Below are positions 42,652 through 51,520 of a stretch of DNA of 55,797 bases, in pieces. Both the position numbers and the translations under genes were made by a program. Origin of the DNA: a virus; IMG/VR virus record IMGVR_UViG_3300020202_000007, positions 1-55,797 of that record; one strand, given 5' to 3'. The first letter of the stretch is position 1. Each line of letters starts with the position of its first letter. Below the pieces are notes generated by a model. It searched no databases. It worked only from the letters and a program-made list of their open reading frames with translations, and was not told the DNA's origin.

Positions 42652-43769
42652 TACGCGGTTTCGGTCACGGTTGCGGTGCAGTAGCCGCGGAAGTTGGCCC
42701 GGCGGTTGAAGCACACGAGTTGCACCGAGTCGTCCATGCAGCGGACGCGGACGTTGCTCATCTCGGGGTGCTGGAATGCCTTGCGCTTCCGCATCACGCG
42801 GCCCGCAGCGCGATAGCACTTGAACGTCGCCCAGTTGACGCCCAGGATGATCCCGTCCGTGCGGGCGTTTTCCGAAGAGGCGTTCGTCCAAGCGGGAACC
42901 CAGTTCAGAGGAACGCCACGGATGTAAACCGATCCGCTGTGCGCCGCCATGTCATCGCCGATATTGTCGTTGCCCAATTGAAGCAAGCGACGCGCTTGAG
43001 CCAATCGCGAATGCGTGGTCAACAGCTCCCAGTTCGGCTTGCCCTGCGCCACGATGTCGGGACGCTGGACCGGGGGCTCGAATTGACAGAGGTCCATCGA
43101 GTTGATGACCTTCTCCACGAAGTCGTCGCGATCAACGACCGTGTAGGGGAACGTGCGGTTCCGCCACTGGTCATAGGTCGCACAGGAAATCCCGCCGACG
43201 CCGTTCGACCCCCAGCCCACGGGCTCGAATCCGTCGAAGCCCTCTTCGGAGTTGTTCTCCGTCGTGCTGTCGTCCGTGGCAGTGATCCACCACAGCAGCG
43301 AGACGGGCGGGAAGGGCGATTGTGTCGGGCTGGAAGGACCAGGCCCGAACATCAGGTCTTCCATGCCGGTGTAGAACGACGTCATCAGGTCGCGCTCCAG
43401 CGACTCCATGTAGTCGTAAATCTGCCGGCCGCCGGTGCGGAAAATCTCCTCGTCGATGTCGTAGTGGTAGTTGTTGGTCGTCAGACCCCACTTCAGCGAG
43501 CCTTCGTCGAGGACGTTCACGCGGTTCGAGGAATCGCGGTGGTACAGCCCGACGACCTGAAAATTGTCGTTGGTCCGCACCTTGAGTTTCCACTTGCACT
43601 GCGACGTAGACATCGTGTCCTTCGCAATGTTCTTGTCGAACAGCCGCGATGCGTACTTGTAGCTTTGCAGCGGCAGGGAAATGTCCTGCGCCGCCAGCCT
43701 GTTCTCACCGGCAAACTTCTGGTGAATCGAGGCTACAAAGTCATCAATCTGTTCAATGCCGAGTGCCAT
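42651..43769 (-). CDS. Major capsid protein
   Basis: 372 residues, AAAGGACC upstream. Position (after scaffold, portal, terminase), length and mixed alpha/beta pattern fit a HK97-fold capsid protein: an N-terminal helix, an E-loop-like RTNDNFQVVGLY region, a long spine helix (DYMESLERDLMTSFYTG) and a C-terminal beta domain (RRANFRGYCTATV). No direct fold test is possible here. Confidence 0.8.
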   Translation of the reverse strand: MALGIEQIDDFVASIHQKFAGENRLAAQDISLPLQSYKYASRLFDKNIAKDTMSTSQCKWKLKVRTNDNFQVVGLYHRDSSNRVNVLDEGSLKWGLTTNNYHYDIDEEIFRTGGRQIYDYMESLERDLMTSFYTGMEDLMFGPGPSSPTQSPFPPVSLLWWITATDDSTTENNSEEGFDGFEPVGWGSNGVGGISCATYDQWRNRTFPYTVVDRDDFVEKVINSMDLCQFEPPVQRPDIVAQGKPNWELLTTHSRLAQARRLLQLGNDNIGDDMAAHSGSVYIRGVPLNWVPAWTNASSENARTDGIILGVNWATFKCYRAAGRVMRKRKAFQHPEMSNVRVRCMDDSVQLVCFNRRANFRGYCTATVTETA

Positions 43770-43785
43770 GAAGCGGGTCCTTTAA

Positions 43786-44781
43786 CTATGCCCCGGCAAG
43801 TTCCCTGTAGAGCCGATCGGCTTCGTCCCGTGGGTCTTCCCGCGGGTCTTGCGGGCGAGTCGCCCCGCCGCCCTGCCGTCCGTTGCTCTGCCTGGAAATC
43901 TTGCGGGTTCTGTTTTTGAGGTCTTTCTTGCCGAGATCTTCCGCGAAGACCATGCGGGCCACGCGGTTGACTAGCGATTCATTGAGTTCAGTCGGCCGTC
44001 CCAGTTGCGCCAGACCGATCAGTTGGGCTTTCACCGCAACATGCAGGTCTTTCCGCCGCTGAAGCTGCTTGGCGTCCTCCGCATCGGTCTTCCCGAACAG
44101 GTCGGCATGACCGAGCGAATCCACCAGGCTGTCGAAGTGCCTCTCCTCCGCCGCGGCGTCGGCGGCGGCGAGGCGCTCGTCGAGCGCGGCGAACCGCGCT
44201 TCATAAGCGTCCAAGCGAGTTTCGTAGTGGTCACGCAATCGCGTGAGTTCACCCACGATGTCCTCGTCGTACGCCTCCTTGAACTTCGGACTGATCTCAA
44301 ACCGTCCGTCCTTTGCCTCTTCAGGCTTTTGGTCGGCCTTGGGCTTCTTCTCGAACTGGCCCCTCTCGTTGCGAGGCTGGCCTTTGTCGTCTTCCGACTC
44401 AGCCAGCGCCTTGCGTCCCGCTTCGAGTGCCTTCTTGTCGAAAAGTCGCAGCGCCCGTTCCAACTCCTCGCGGCTGGCGAAATCGGCAAGCTCCGATTCC
44501 TCAAGACCAATCGCGGCTGCCTCGGCTTTTAGTCCCGCGTCTAACCAGGACTCCTCACCGGCTTTCTCGCCTTCCTCGGCGGCTTCATCGCCGGACTTTT
44601 TCTCGGCGAGTGTTTCTTTGGCCCCTTCGGGCTTGTGTTCGTTGTCGGCGTGCTCGGAAGTGATCCGGGCGTCGCCCTTCTCTTCTCCGGCGCGATCCGC
44701 TTCCACTTCCTTGACGACCTGCTCGGCGTACTCCTTCACGTCTTCGGTCGTGCTGTCGGCGGTAAGTTCTTCGAGTGCCAT
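43786..44781 (-). CDS. Scaffolding-type protein
   Basis: 331 residues from ATG 44781, chosen because the longer frame runs into the preceding gene. Very acidic N-terminus (Glu/Ala/Lys), then long helices and a basic Arg/Lys-rich end (RTRKISRQSNGRQGG). Typical of phage scaffold proteins, immediately before the capsid gene. Confidence 0.75.
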   Translation of the reverse strand: MALEELTADSTTEDVKEYAEQVVKEVEADRAGEEKGDARITSEHADNEHKPEGAKETLAEKKSGDEAAEEGEKAGEESWLDAGLKAEAAAIGLEESELADFASREELERALRLFDKKALEAGRKALAESEDDKGQPRNERGQFEKKPKADQKPEEAKDGRFEISPKFKEAYDEDIVGELTRLRDHYETRLDAYEARFAALDERLAAADAAAEERHFDSLVDSLGHADLFGKTDAEDAKQLQRRKDLHVAVKAQLIGLAQLGRPTELNESLVNRVARMVFAEDLGKKDLKNRTRKISRQSNGRQGGGATRPQDPREDPRDEADRLYRELAGA

Positions 44782-44785
44782 CGAA

Positions 44786-45067
44786 TTATCTCTTTCTGAC
44801 TGAGAAGCCAACCCGGCATCCGCCCTCTAGCCCTGAAAGGACATGACCGCGCGGCGCAATCGGCATGCGAGCCTCTTCGGCGTTGACAGCAACGCATGGG
44901 CTGTTCAAGTCCAGCCCGTGAGGAAGTCCGATAAACCTCATTGGCACGCCACAGTCGGCGCACTTGATGCGCACATCGGCCATCCAGCGATAAGGATCGC
45001 CGCCCTCTTCGGAGGTGATGCGGTTGACATCGACCTCGGCTTCAAAATTTAAGTGCTCGCACATCAT
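44786..45067 (-). CDS. Conserved small Cys-containing phage protein
   Basis: 93 residues. HLNFEAEVDVNRI, ADVRIKCADCGVPMRFIGLP and PIAPRG form a pattern I know from phage genomes. Two Cys in CADC may bind zinc with C3. Start overlaps the stop of the next upstream gene (ATGA). Function unknown. Confidence 0.75.
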   Translation of the reverse strand: MMCEHLNFEAEVDVNRITSEEGGDPYRWMADVRIKCADCGVPMRFIGLPHGLDLNSPCVAVNAEEARMPIAPRGHVLSGLEGGCRVGFSVRKR

Positions 45068-45261
45068 CCACCAGGGTTTAGCTTGGCCCGCACGGCCGCA
45101 TCCTTTGCCTCAAGCAACTTCCTCAAGGCCACGGTCCTCTCTGGCCCAGCCTCCACGCTGGCACACAGGCTGGCGGCCAACTCACCAAACGGCTTCGACA
45201 CCTCCTGAAGGTGCGCGGGAAGGTGGGTGTATTCAAACCACTTCAGCATTCGCTCGTTCAT
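45064..45261 (-). CDS. Acb2/Tad1-hairpin-like small protein (possible cyclic-nucleotide sponge)
   Basis: 65 residues, AGGAGAG upstream. MLKWFEYTHLP, then ..QEVSKPFGELA and ERTVALRKLLEAKDAAVRA give the two-helix hairpin pattern I associate with phage Acb2/Tad1-type proteins, which bind cyclic nucleotides and disarm CBASS or Thoeris signalling. The similarity is by motif spacing, not by alignment, so the family is plausible rather than certain. It sits among structural genes next to other small conserved proteins. Confidence 0.5.
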   Translation of the reverse strand: MNERMLKWFEYTHLPAHLQEVSKPFGELAASLCASVEAGPERTVALRKLLEAKDAAVRAKLNPGG

Positions 45262-45272
45262 TGATCACTCTC

Positions 45273-45587
45273 CTAGTCTGAGTACCCGGCGTCCGAATCC
45301 ACCAACCCGCGAACCGCCAGCAGTTCCTTGCGCCCGCGGCGGCTGGTGATTTCGAGTTGCCCGTTGTCTTTGACCGCCACGCCCTGAATGTTGTGCCGGC
45401 GAATCGTTTTCCGCAGTTCTGGAACCTGCGATTTCATGCAGCCCAGTCCGTCCGAAACGAGCGGGTCGTGCGCGGTGTACGTGTTCGCCGTCATCGGGGG
45501 ACCGTCGAGCCAGTCCGACTTGGCGCCGGCGCGGAATTCCTCCGCGGTGACTTCGCGGCCGTTCAGCGTGTAAACGGTCTTGCTCAT
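45273..45587 (-). CDS. Conserved small phage protein
   Basis: 104 residues. DPLVSDGLGCMKSQVPELR and IRRHNIQGVAVKDNGQLEI form a pattern seen in other phages next to portal genes. It starts inside the portal stop (ATGA). Function unknown. Confidence 0.7.
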   Translation of the reverse strand: MSKTVYTLNGREVTAEEFRAGAKSDWLDGPPMTANTYTAHDPLVSDGLGCMKSQVPELRKTIRRHNIQGVAVKDNGQLEITSRRGRKELLAVRGLVDSDAGYSD

Positions 45588-47374
45588 GCCGGCCTCCGTG
45601 ACATGGCTTTTGCCTGCTGGCCGTTGACCCCGGAAGACTTTCCACCAAGGAGCGACTGGATCATGGTCGCCGAGCGCGATTCCTGCGTTCCGCCAGTGCT
45701 GATGTTCCGCCGCACGGTCTCTCGTGAAGTGACTGGCGACTGCTTCACCGTGTTCTGATCGCCGCCGAGCATCATCGCCGGGTTGGCGAACGTGATGAAC
45801 CGCTTGAACTCCGGCCGGTTCTTGAGTCGCGCGATCTCATCGACGATTGCTTCTGCGTCCAGTGTCGCCCCAGACGCCTGGAACATCGGCCAAAGAGGTG
45901 CAATCTGTTGGAGGGTTTGGAATAACTCCTGAAGTTTCTGCTCGGGAGTCTTGAAGACCATCGAGTAGGGCTCAACGCGGAACTCGTAGTCTTCAAACGC
46001 ACCCACGCGTAGATCAGGCGTCCAGTTCGAGGACACCTGGATTCCACTGTTTCCAACGGGCATCGACGACTGAAGCTCAAGAGTTTGGTCCTCCCACATG
46101 AGGCGTCCGAGATCGAGGATGCAGTCCGAAGCGAACGAGACGACGGACATGCGCATGTCGGCGACGTTTCGCGAAAGCTGGCCGTGGACCAGTTCCTCCT
46201 GCCCCAATGTCGCAGCCTGCGGGCCCAGACCGCCCATCGCTTGCAGGTTCCCGGCGAGGCGGTCGTATTCGTCCTGAATGAACGTCGCCAGCGCCATGTC
46301 ACGCTGGTCGATGCCGCCGACTTCGACCTGATTGACCGCATTGGGATCGTTCATCCGATGCCAGGAATTGCGCGCGGCAGTGCGAATCTTCTCCGCGTCT
46401 TCGGCTCCCGCCGGGTTGTAAACATTGACGATGCGATGCGCGTCAGAATCTTCCTCCATCCGTTTGTGAAGGCGATTCTGCAGATCGTGCATCCCCTTGA
46501 GATTCACTGCCGGCGAGGTGGGGATCACATTGTCAGGAGTGTCGCCCAGCGACAGGAACTTGTACGGCCCCGCCTGCGAGCCGGTCCACTCCCGTTCGAT
46601 GAGCGGCTCCAAGTCCTGGTCGCAGGCCATCGTGACGACCGACTTGTTCTCCGCGATCCAAATGTCCTGAAGCCAGATCATGTCCTTCAGGTCGTCGTCC
46701 TGAGCCTGGCCATGCTCGGAAGCGATGTCACGCACGGCCCCGCTCTGATCGTGATGTTCGCGGCTGGCCGGCTTGAGCTTGTCCTTGACCTTCTTGGAAT
46801 AGCCCGGCTCGTCCATGACCTTCTCGTAATCCGCCCGGTAGCGATGCCCGCAGTAGCGCATCTTCGTGAGCTCTCGGGCGGGCATATCCAGAATCAGATC
46901 GTCGAGCGAAACCCGGTTCAGCCACGGCTCTCCCGGATCGAGCCACACGTCCTCTTCGGATTCCAGGAGCCCGTGAAAGCGAGTGTCGGTGTCGCGCATC
47001 ATCACGACCGCGCAGCCGATGCAGAAGAAAGCGTCGAGCACGATCGCCCGGAACGTCTGGTCCAGTGCCATGTCCGAGATCAGCTTGTTCAGGTTGACCT
47101 CGAAGCGGCGGGAGAACGGCAGGTTCTCAACGCGCGGAGTCGAGACGAGCACTTGCGGGTTGTTCGCGGCCAGCGCCACCGTGTAGATGCGCGCCGTCTG
47201 GTTCATCAGGTTGACGAGCGTTTTATTCCGCGCGCCGCCTTCCGCGTACCACGAACCGACGTAATCGCGGATGAGTTCCTTGCGAACCCGGCGAAACGGC
47301 TCCAGGGCGTCACGCGACGACTTGATCGCCTTGAGCAGCCGGCCGCGCTTCTCGTCGTTTGCTAGATCGAACAT
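45584..47374 (-). CDS. Portal protein
   Basis: 596 residues from ATG 47374. Typical portal composition: helical N-terminus (FRRVRKELIRDYVGSWY), a mixed clip/wing region, a long kinked helix (QDEYDRLAGNLQAMGG) and a helical crown. Lies between the terminase genes and the scaffold/capsid pair. The alternative start upstream (TTG 47401) lies in the terminator-like hairpin and is not preferred. Confidence 0.85.
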   Translation of the reverse strand: MFDLANDEKRGRLLKAIKSSRDALEPFRRVRKELIRDYVGSWYAEGGARNKTLVNLMNQTARIYTVALAANNPQVLVSTPRVENLPFSRRFEVNLNKLISDMALDQTFRAIVLDAFFCIGCAVVMMRDTDTRFHGLLESEEDVWLDPGEPWLNRVSLDDLILDMPARELTKMRYCGHRYRADYEKVMDEPGYSKKVKDKLKPASREHHDQSGAVRDIASEHGQAQDDDLKDMIWLQDIWIAENKSVVTMACDQDLEPLIEREWTGSQAGPYKFLSLGDTPDNVIPTSPAVNLKGMHDLQNRLHKRMEEDSDAHRIVNVYNPAGAEDAEKIRTAARNSWHRMNDPNAVNQVEVGGIDQRDMALATFIQDEYDRLAGNLQAMGGLGPQAATLGQEELVHGQLSRNVADMRMSVVSFASDCILDLGRLMWEDQTLELQSSMPVGNSGIQVSSNWTPDLRVGAFEDYEFRVEPYSMVFKTPEQKLQELFQTLQQIAPLWPMFQASGATLDAEAIVDEIARLKNRPEFKRFITFANPAMMLGGDQNTVKQSPVTSRETVRRNISTGGTQESRSATMIQSLLGGKSSGVNGQQAKAMSRRPA

Positions 47375-47382
47375 CGCTCGCC

Positions 47383-47422
47383 AAAAGAAAGAAGGGGCCA
47401 ACGCCGGTCACGGCGCGGCCCC
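47383..47422 (-). terminator. Terminator-like hairpin just before portal
   Basis: On the minus strand: GGGGCC and GGCCCC arms with an inner GCCG/CGGC pair, followed by a T-rich run (TTCTTTCTTTT) and then the portal start. It could end transcripts from the terminase side or act as an attenuator controlling portal dosage. Confidence 0.55.
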
Positions 47423-47491
47423 CTCAAAGGCTGCGATGTTGAGGCACCTCAGCGGTAGCTACTCCGCTTATGCCTTTGCTGCCGACGCCGC

Positions 47492-47665
47492 TTAAGCGCC
47501 GGCCCCTTGCTTCCTCGACTTGTTCTCCGTTATTGCGGCGAACGCTCCCTTGACGTGAGCCAGGTTCTGCGCCGCCTGCGAGAATTTCTGAGCGTCGTCC
47601 GCCTTGACATTCGGTCGAATCATCGCCAGCAAATTCTCAATCGCTCTGTCGATCTTTTCGTCCAT
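47492..47665 (-). CDS. Small helical protein (57 aa)
   Basis: Short frame with an excellent GGAGGT site before its ATG. Predicted helical: MDEKIDRAIENLLAMI, ADDAQKFSQAAQNLAHVKGAF, ending in a basic segment. No family recognised. It lies between the tRNA-like element and the terminator. Confidence 0.7.
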   Translation of the reverse strand: MDEKIDRAIENLLAMIRPNVKADDAQKFSQAAQNLAHVKGAFAAITENKSRKQGAGA

Positions 47666-47687
47666 CGGGTTTTACCTCCGAGTGAAG

Positions 47688-47758
47688 TGGCGGCCACGGG
47701 AGTCAAACCCGCATTCGTCAGGCAATGAACCTGATCGAGGCCCGGCCTCGCCAGCCGC
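47688..47758 (-). tRNA. tRNA-like element, anticodon CAT (Met/Ile type)
   Basis: Fits the gap between the terL stop and the next gene's binding site (length 71). Anticodon arm TCAGG/CCTGA with loop TTCATTG is perfect (T33 kept). T arm stem GCGGG/CCCGT with TTTGACT loop is good, though C56 is T. D arm is GAGG/CCTC with a short loop; the acceptor pairs only when shifted (GCGGC with GCCGC, then two GU). No CCA is encoded. Could be a real, diverged tRNA or a decayed one. Confidence 0.5.
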
Positions 47759-47759
47759 G

Positions 47760-49688
47760 TCAATAACACAGCACATCCCGAATCCCAAATTCCGGCCCCG
47801 CAGGGTTCGCCCGAACCCGCTCCTGCTGCTCGCGCCACAGGAAGCTGCCGTATTCAGGAGTTTCCCCCGTTTCTTCGCTCGTGTCAATCTTGCTGGGGGT
47901 GTTGTCCGAAGAATAGACCAGCCAGGCCACGCCCAGAGCGATTACCCGGTCGCCGTGATTCGTCTCCACTGCACCCCGGTTTTTCGTGGGGGCGTGAATG
48001 ATCTTGCCCTTCTCCCACTCGTATTCGTTGCACTCGCGAAGCGCGTCTTCGGAGCGAACCGTCAGGTCGCCGGTCTCCATCGCCAGGGCCAGCTTCTCGA
48101 ACAGATCCGCTTTGTCCTCGTTGCTGCGATTCGACCAGCCGGCCTTGCGGGACTTCCTTCGTGAGCCGATCTCCGGCACTTCGCGATAGAAGACGTTTCC
48201 GTAGCAGATCATCTCCATGATCTCCTTCGCGAAGGGCGCGGCCATGCCGGAATCTTCCCAGCCCAGGTAAGCGTTTCTGAGCCAGAGGCATAAACCAACG
48301 ACCACCCGTGCGAACTTAATCAGCTCCATGCCCTTGATCGCGTATTCACCGACCTGTTCACCCGTGCGGTCGTCAAGGATGCTCGCGACCGAATTGGAGG
48401 CGTACGCCCCGTCCGAACCGGCGGCCATGTCACAGCCAACGGTGAACGGACCCAGCGGGCAGGAGTTGTCGATTCCGGGCTTGAACCATAGCTTCAGCGG
48501 CCCGTCGTCCCTGGTGAGAAGCCCTTTCAGCTTGTAGGTCTCGGAATCGAAGACAGGCTGACCCTGCCAAACCGGCGACTTGACCTTCTCCCGCTTCATT
48601 CGATCGAGCAGGTCGGAAGCGAACACCTTTCCAACGGCGCCGCGGGGATCGCGGTCGAGCTGCGAAGCGATCAGGCGTGGCGTGCTCGTCGGCCGCAGGC
48701 AGCGCATGTCGTACCACGGGCTGCGAACTCGCGCCTCGAACTTGAACCCCTTGCGTTCGAGGCGCGCTTTCAGGTCCGGATTCTCTTGGTGGTAAGCGTC
48801 CACAGCCGGCTGATCGTCCTTGCGAACAGCTTCGGCCTGCCCGTCGCGCACCACATAAGAATTCTTCCCGTGAATCGGATTGTCCTTCCAATCGAGAACC
48901 AGATAGACGCTGCTCTTCGAAGTGTCAGGGTTCTCGCAGGCTTCATGGAAGACTCCGCTATCGACGTAACGGGCCGAGACCATGCGCAAGCAATTCGTGA
49001 CGTCATGGAGGCTCTCTTGAATTGCTTCATCCTTTCCACCGCTGACGAAATCCCGCGCGCCGGCTTCGTCCACCGTGAACACCGTCTTGCGGCCGCCGGT
49101 CCCCGCGTCCTGGCCGGCGGCGTAGCCCACGAGCGAACCGCCGGTCTGCGGATTCAAGAGCGAGTGGTTCGTGTAACTGCGATGCTGTTTCCAGTCGAAG
49201 CCTTTGGGGGCCATCCAGAAGGGCAAGCGATTGAGCGCCCAGTCGAGCTTCCAGAACAACGTGTCGGGGTCGGTCTTGGAGTCGACCAGCGATTCGTTCC
49301 TTGTCACGTAGCCCGCGGAGAACATCGGGTCGCGGAGCCATCTGCGCAGGTCGATCCACAGATAGCCGAACGTCCCGCCTTGGGCGCGGGCCTTGTCCAC
49401 GATCACGTCGATCGACATTTCCTTCCGCTCGGCCTCATCGACGGCCTGGTCGATCTTGACGAAGACGCGCTCCTGGTGGGGCCAGGGGATGAACGGCCTG
49501 ACCTTCACCTTCGCCCGCGGTTCAAACGACCAGCAGGCGAAGGCCATCCAGAACAGCACGTCCTCCATGCACGCCTGATAGATCGCCGCCCGAAACCTCA
49601 GATCAACCAGCGCTCGCTCCCGGCAGCGAATTCGCCACTTCAGGTTCTCGATCTGGTCTTTCGGGTAAAGGTCGTAGTAGGGCGTCAT
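47760..49688 (-). CDS. terL: Terminase large subunit
   Basis: 642 residues from ATG 49688, overlapping the recombinase stop. The ATPase half has VDKARAQGGTFGY (Walker A-type, deviant) and KTVFTVDEAG (Walker B with catalytic Glu). The nuclease half shows FTVGCDMAAGSDGAY (first Asp), WEDSGMAAPF and EDKADLFEKLALAM. YVTRNESLVDSKTDPDTLFWK between them is a pattern I know from other phage TerL proteins. Confidence 0.92.
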   Translation of the reverse strand: MTPYYDLYPKDQIENLKWRIRCRERALVDLRFRAAIYQACMEDVLFWMAFACWSFEPRAKVKVRPFIPWPHQERVFVKIDQAVDEAERKEMSIDVIVDKARAQGGTFGYLWIDLRRWLRDPMFSAGYVTRNESLVDSKTDPDTLFWKLDWALNRLPFWMAPKGFDWKQHRSYTNHSLLNPQTGGSLVGYAAGQDAGTGGRKTVFTVDEAGARDFVSGGKDEAIQESLHDVTNCLRMVSARYVDSGVFHEACENPDTSKSSVYLVLDWKDNPIHGKNSYVVRDGQAEAVRKDDQPAVDAYHQENPDLKARLERKGFKFEARVRSPWYDMRCLRPTSTPRLIASQLDRDPRGAVGKVFASDLLDRMKREKVKSPVWQGQPVFDSETYKLKGLLTRDDGPLKLWFKPGIDNSCPLGPFTVGCDMAAGSDGAYASNSVASILDDRTGEQVGEYAIKGMELIKFARVVVGLCLWLRNAYLGWEDSGMAAPFAKEIMEMICYGNVFYREVPEIGSRRKSRKAGWSNRSNEDKADLFEKLALAMETGDLTVRSEDALRECNEYEWEKGKIIHAPTKNRGAVETNHGDRVIALGVAWLVYSSDNTPSKIDTSEETGETPEYGSFLWREQQERVRANPAGPEFGIRDVLCY

Positions 49689-50305
49689 CACCACTCCCGG
49701 CTTCTCATTCGCTCCAGCCGCGCTTTGGGGTTGATCTGCTTGAGATACCTGTCCGTCGTGGCCGCATTGGAATGACCGAGTTGTTCCTGGATTTCTAACA
49801 GCGAAGCCCCTTCCTCGACAAGTTCCGACGCCCCGGTATGCCTGAGACCATGGGCGTGGACCCGCTTGGTGATTCCCGCCTTCTCACCAAGCTTGGGCAG
49901 CTTCTCCCTGATTTGGGCGCTGTCGATCCGGCCGCCCCTCAGTGTGCAGAACAGCGGCTGATGGCCATTGACCCCCAGCTTCGCCCGGGCTTCGAGCCAG
50001 ACTCCGACGACCGCACAGCACTTCGAATCGATTCCCACCGTCCGAAACTTCCCGCCCTTCCCCCCGAGCACCTTTACCGTCCCCGTCTGAAGGTCCACGT
50101 CCGCCGGCTTCAGCTTCAGGGCCTCGCTGATCCTGAGTTGCCCTCTCCAGAGCAGGCAAATGATCGCCCGATCCCGCTTCCCGGTGGGAGCCCGCTTCGA
50201 ACAAGCGTCCATCAGCGACTGAACCTCTTCCTTGGTGAGAACCTCGGGAGGAAGCCGCCGGCCTTTGTTGTGCATGGGAGCGGTGCTGGACATGAGGTTG
50301 CCCAT
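49688..50305 (-). CDS. Minimal tyrosine recombinase (catalytic domain only)
   Basis: 205 residues; shorter than integrases because the core-binding domain is missing. All catalytic residues are visible: R58 in LRISEAL, K83/K86, H152 and R155 in HGLRH, H178 in LGHSN and Y187 in TDRYLKQ. The stop overlaps terL. It could resolve genome multimers before packaging, or be a second integrase. Confidence 0.88.
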   Translation of the reverse strand: MGNLMSSTAPMHNKGRRLPPEVLTKEEVQSLMDACSKRAPTGKRDRAIICLLWRGQLRISEALKLKPADVDLQTGTVKVLGGKGGKFRTVGIDSKCCAVVGVWLEARAKLGVNGHQPLFCTLRGGRIDSAQIREKLPKLGEKAGITKRVHAHGLRHTGASELVEEGASLLEIQEQLGHSNAATTDRYLKQINPKARLERMRSREW

Positions 50306-50498
50306 CTTAACAGGGAAAATGGAGGTGCATGGGGAAGGGATAATCGTGGTGGGCCCCCCGGCGAGCCGGCCCGGTCTGGTTCGATTTCCGGGCGGACACG
50401 ATTTCCCGGCAGACCCACGCTTTTAACCAATAGCGTAAGTCTGTCGCACGCGCAGAGGCCAGTACACCCACGATCTGGCACAAAGCGTAAGTATTTCT
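50306..50498. other. 193-bp gap with two AGCGTAAGT repeats and a GC-rich hairpin
   Basis: No gene recognised. Two copies of AGCGTAAGT (50432-50440, 50484-50492) are in the same orientation, 52 bp apart, about five helical turns. A GC-rich hairpin (GGGCC/GGCCC, 50351-50372) sits nearer the recombinase. Possible regulatory or DNA-processing site between the two late genes. Confidence 0.45.
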
Positions 50499-51380
50499 CT
50501 AAAGCATCTCAGCCAGCAGCGAGCGAATCTCATCGACCTGCATGCGCTCCGCCCTCACTTGCGCCTGCTCGTCCTGTGCTGTGCCTGAGACCTTGGCTGC
50601 GACCTCGACGAACTTGGCATAGCTCCTGATCGACGTCTCGAGCCAGCCGATCGCAGCCCGGGAAGGCGCCGGCTCGTGGGCTCGATCCAGCCGCACCCGC
50701 GTCCCGCCCGCGGCCAGTTCTTCGACGACGTACAGCCGGTTGGCCTGCACCCAGCCGATTTCTGCGGCCAGGCTCGCGTTTGCCGGCAACTCGGGCCAAC
50801 CTGGCGGCAAGTCGCCGAGACCCTGAACCCTGCCGGAATCAGCCACTTGAGAACTGGCAGCCTGTTTGCCTGAGTTTTCGGAGTCGGAAGGCGCAATTTG
50901 CGCCTTTTGGCGGTCTTCCGCAACGGGCGGATAGAGCCGGTCGAGCTCGGAATAGACCCAGCTCATGGCCGCTTCTCGCTCGATGCCCTTCGCCCGGCAT
51001 TCGCGAAACATATCGTCACGTAACTTGTCCAGCCCCAACGACTTCCAGCGACCGTCAGCCTGCAAGCGGCCAAACACCTGCCCGCGAAGCTCCTTCGCGC
51101 GTGCGAGGGCCGTGTCGTCGCCCTGCGGATCAGACCCAGCGGCGACGGGTGCGACGTTCCCCACCTCTTGCTGGCCAAGTTGAGCGGCTGCTGCAGCAGT
51201 GCCCTCCGGTCGCGTGCTCTTATGAGTGCTTGCGTTGGAATCGCTGTGCTGGCTTGGCTTTGGCGGCTGATCTCCGGCGGCTGCCATTCTCGCCTCTGCC
51301 TCTTCAGTGGCGTCTGCCGTGGAATCGGCGTGCTGGGCGGCCCGGGAAGCGGCCTGCTCGTTCTTTCGTCGCTTAGCCAT
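50499..51380 (-). CDS. Possible small terminase / planctomycete-type conserved protein
   Basis: 293 residues. After a disordered N-terminal 90 residues comes a helical DNA-binding-type region (AKELRGQVFGRLQADGRWK, EAAMSWVYSELDRLYP), a second linker and a C-terminal helical domain (ASLAAEIGWVQANRLYVVEE, AAIGWLETSIRSYAKFVEV). I recognise the last part from planctomycete proteins. Its place before the recombinase and terL makes a TerS role plausible. Carries the second 24-bp element at 50891-50914. Confidence 0.6.
   Translation of the reverse strand: MAKRRKNEQAASRAAQHADSTADATEEAEARMAAAGDQPPKPSQHSDSNASTHKSTRPEGTAAAAAQLGQQEVGNVAPVAAGSDPQGDDTALARAKELRGQVFGRLQADGRWKSLGLDKLRDDMFRECRAKGIEREAAMSWVYSELDRLYPPVAEDRQKAQIAPSDSENSGKQAASSQVADSGRVQGLGDLPPGWPELPANASLAAEIGWVQANRLYVVEELAAGGTRVRLDRAHEPAPSRAAIGWLETSIRSYAKFVEVAAKVSGTAQDEQAQVRAERMQVDEIRSLLAEML
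50891..50914. repeat. 24-bp dispersed element, copy 2 (13-bp palindromic core)
   Basis: Differs from the copy at 5276-5299 only at the central base of the palindrome (T instead of A) and has the same plus-strand orientation, although here the gene runs on the minus strand. Confidence 0.75.
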
Positions 51381-51520
51381 GACGACAGTTTACACGCCTT
51401 TGAAGCGTCGGCACGTAGGGCGCACCAGCGGCAGAGGATGCCAGCCCGCTCGTTGCGGGCCGCTGGGGCTGTGGCCGAGGTAGAATATTGGCATAAGGCC
51501 CACCATCGTTGGAGGACGCA

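Noticed and set aside
42651-43769. Antisense frames over the capsid gene
   Set aside because: Shadow frames typical of high-GC codon use without binding sites.
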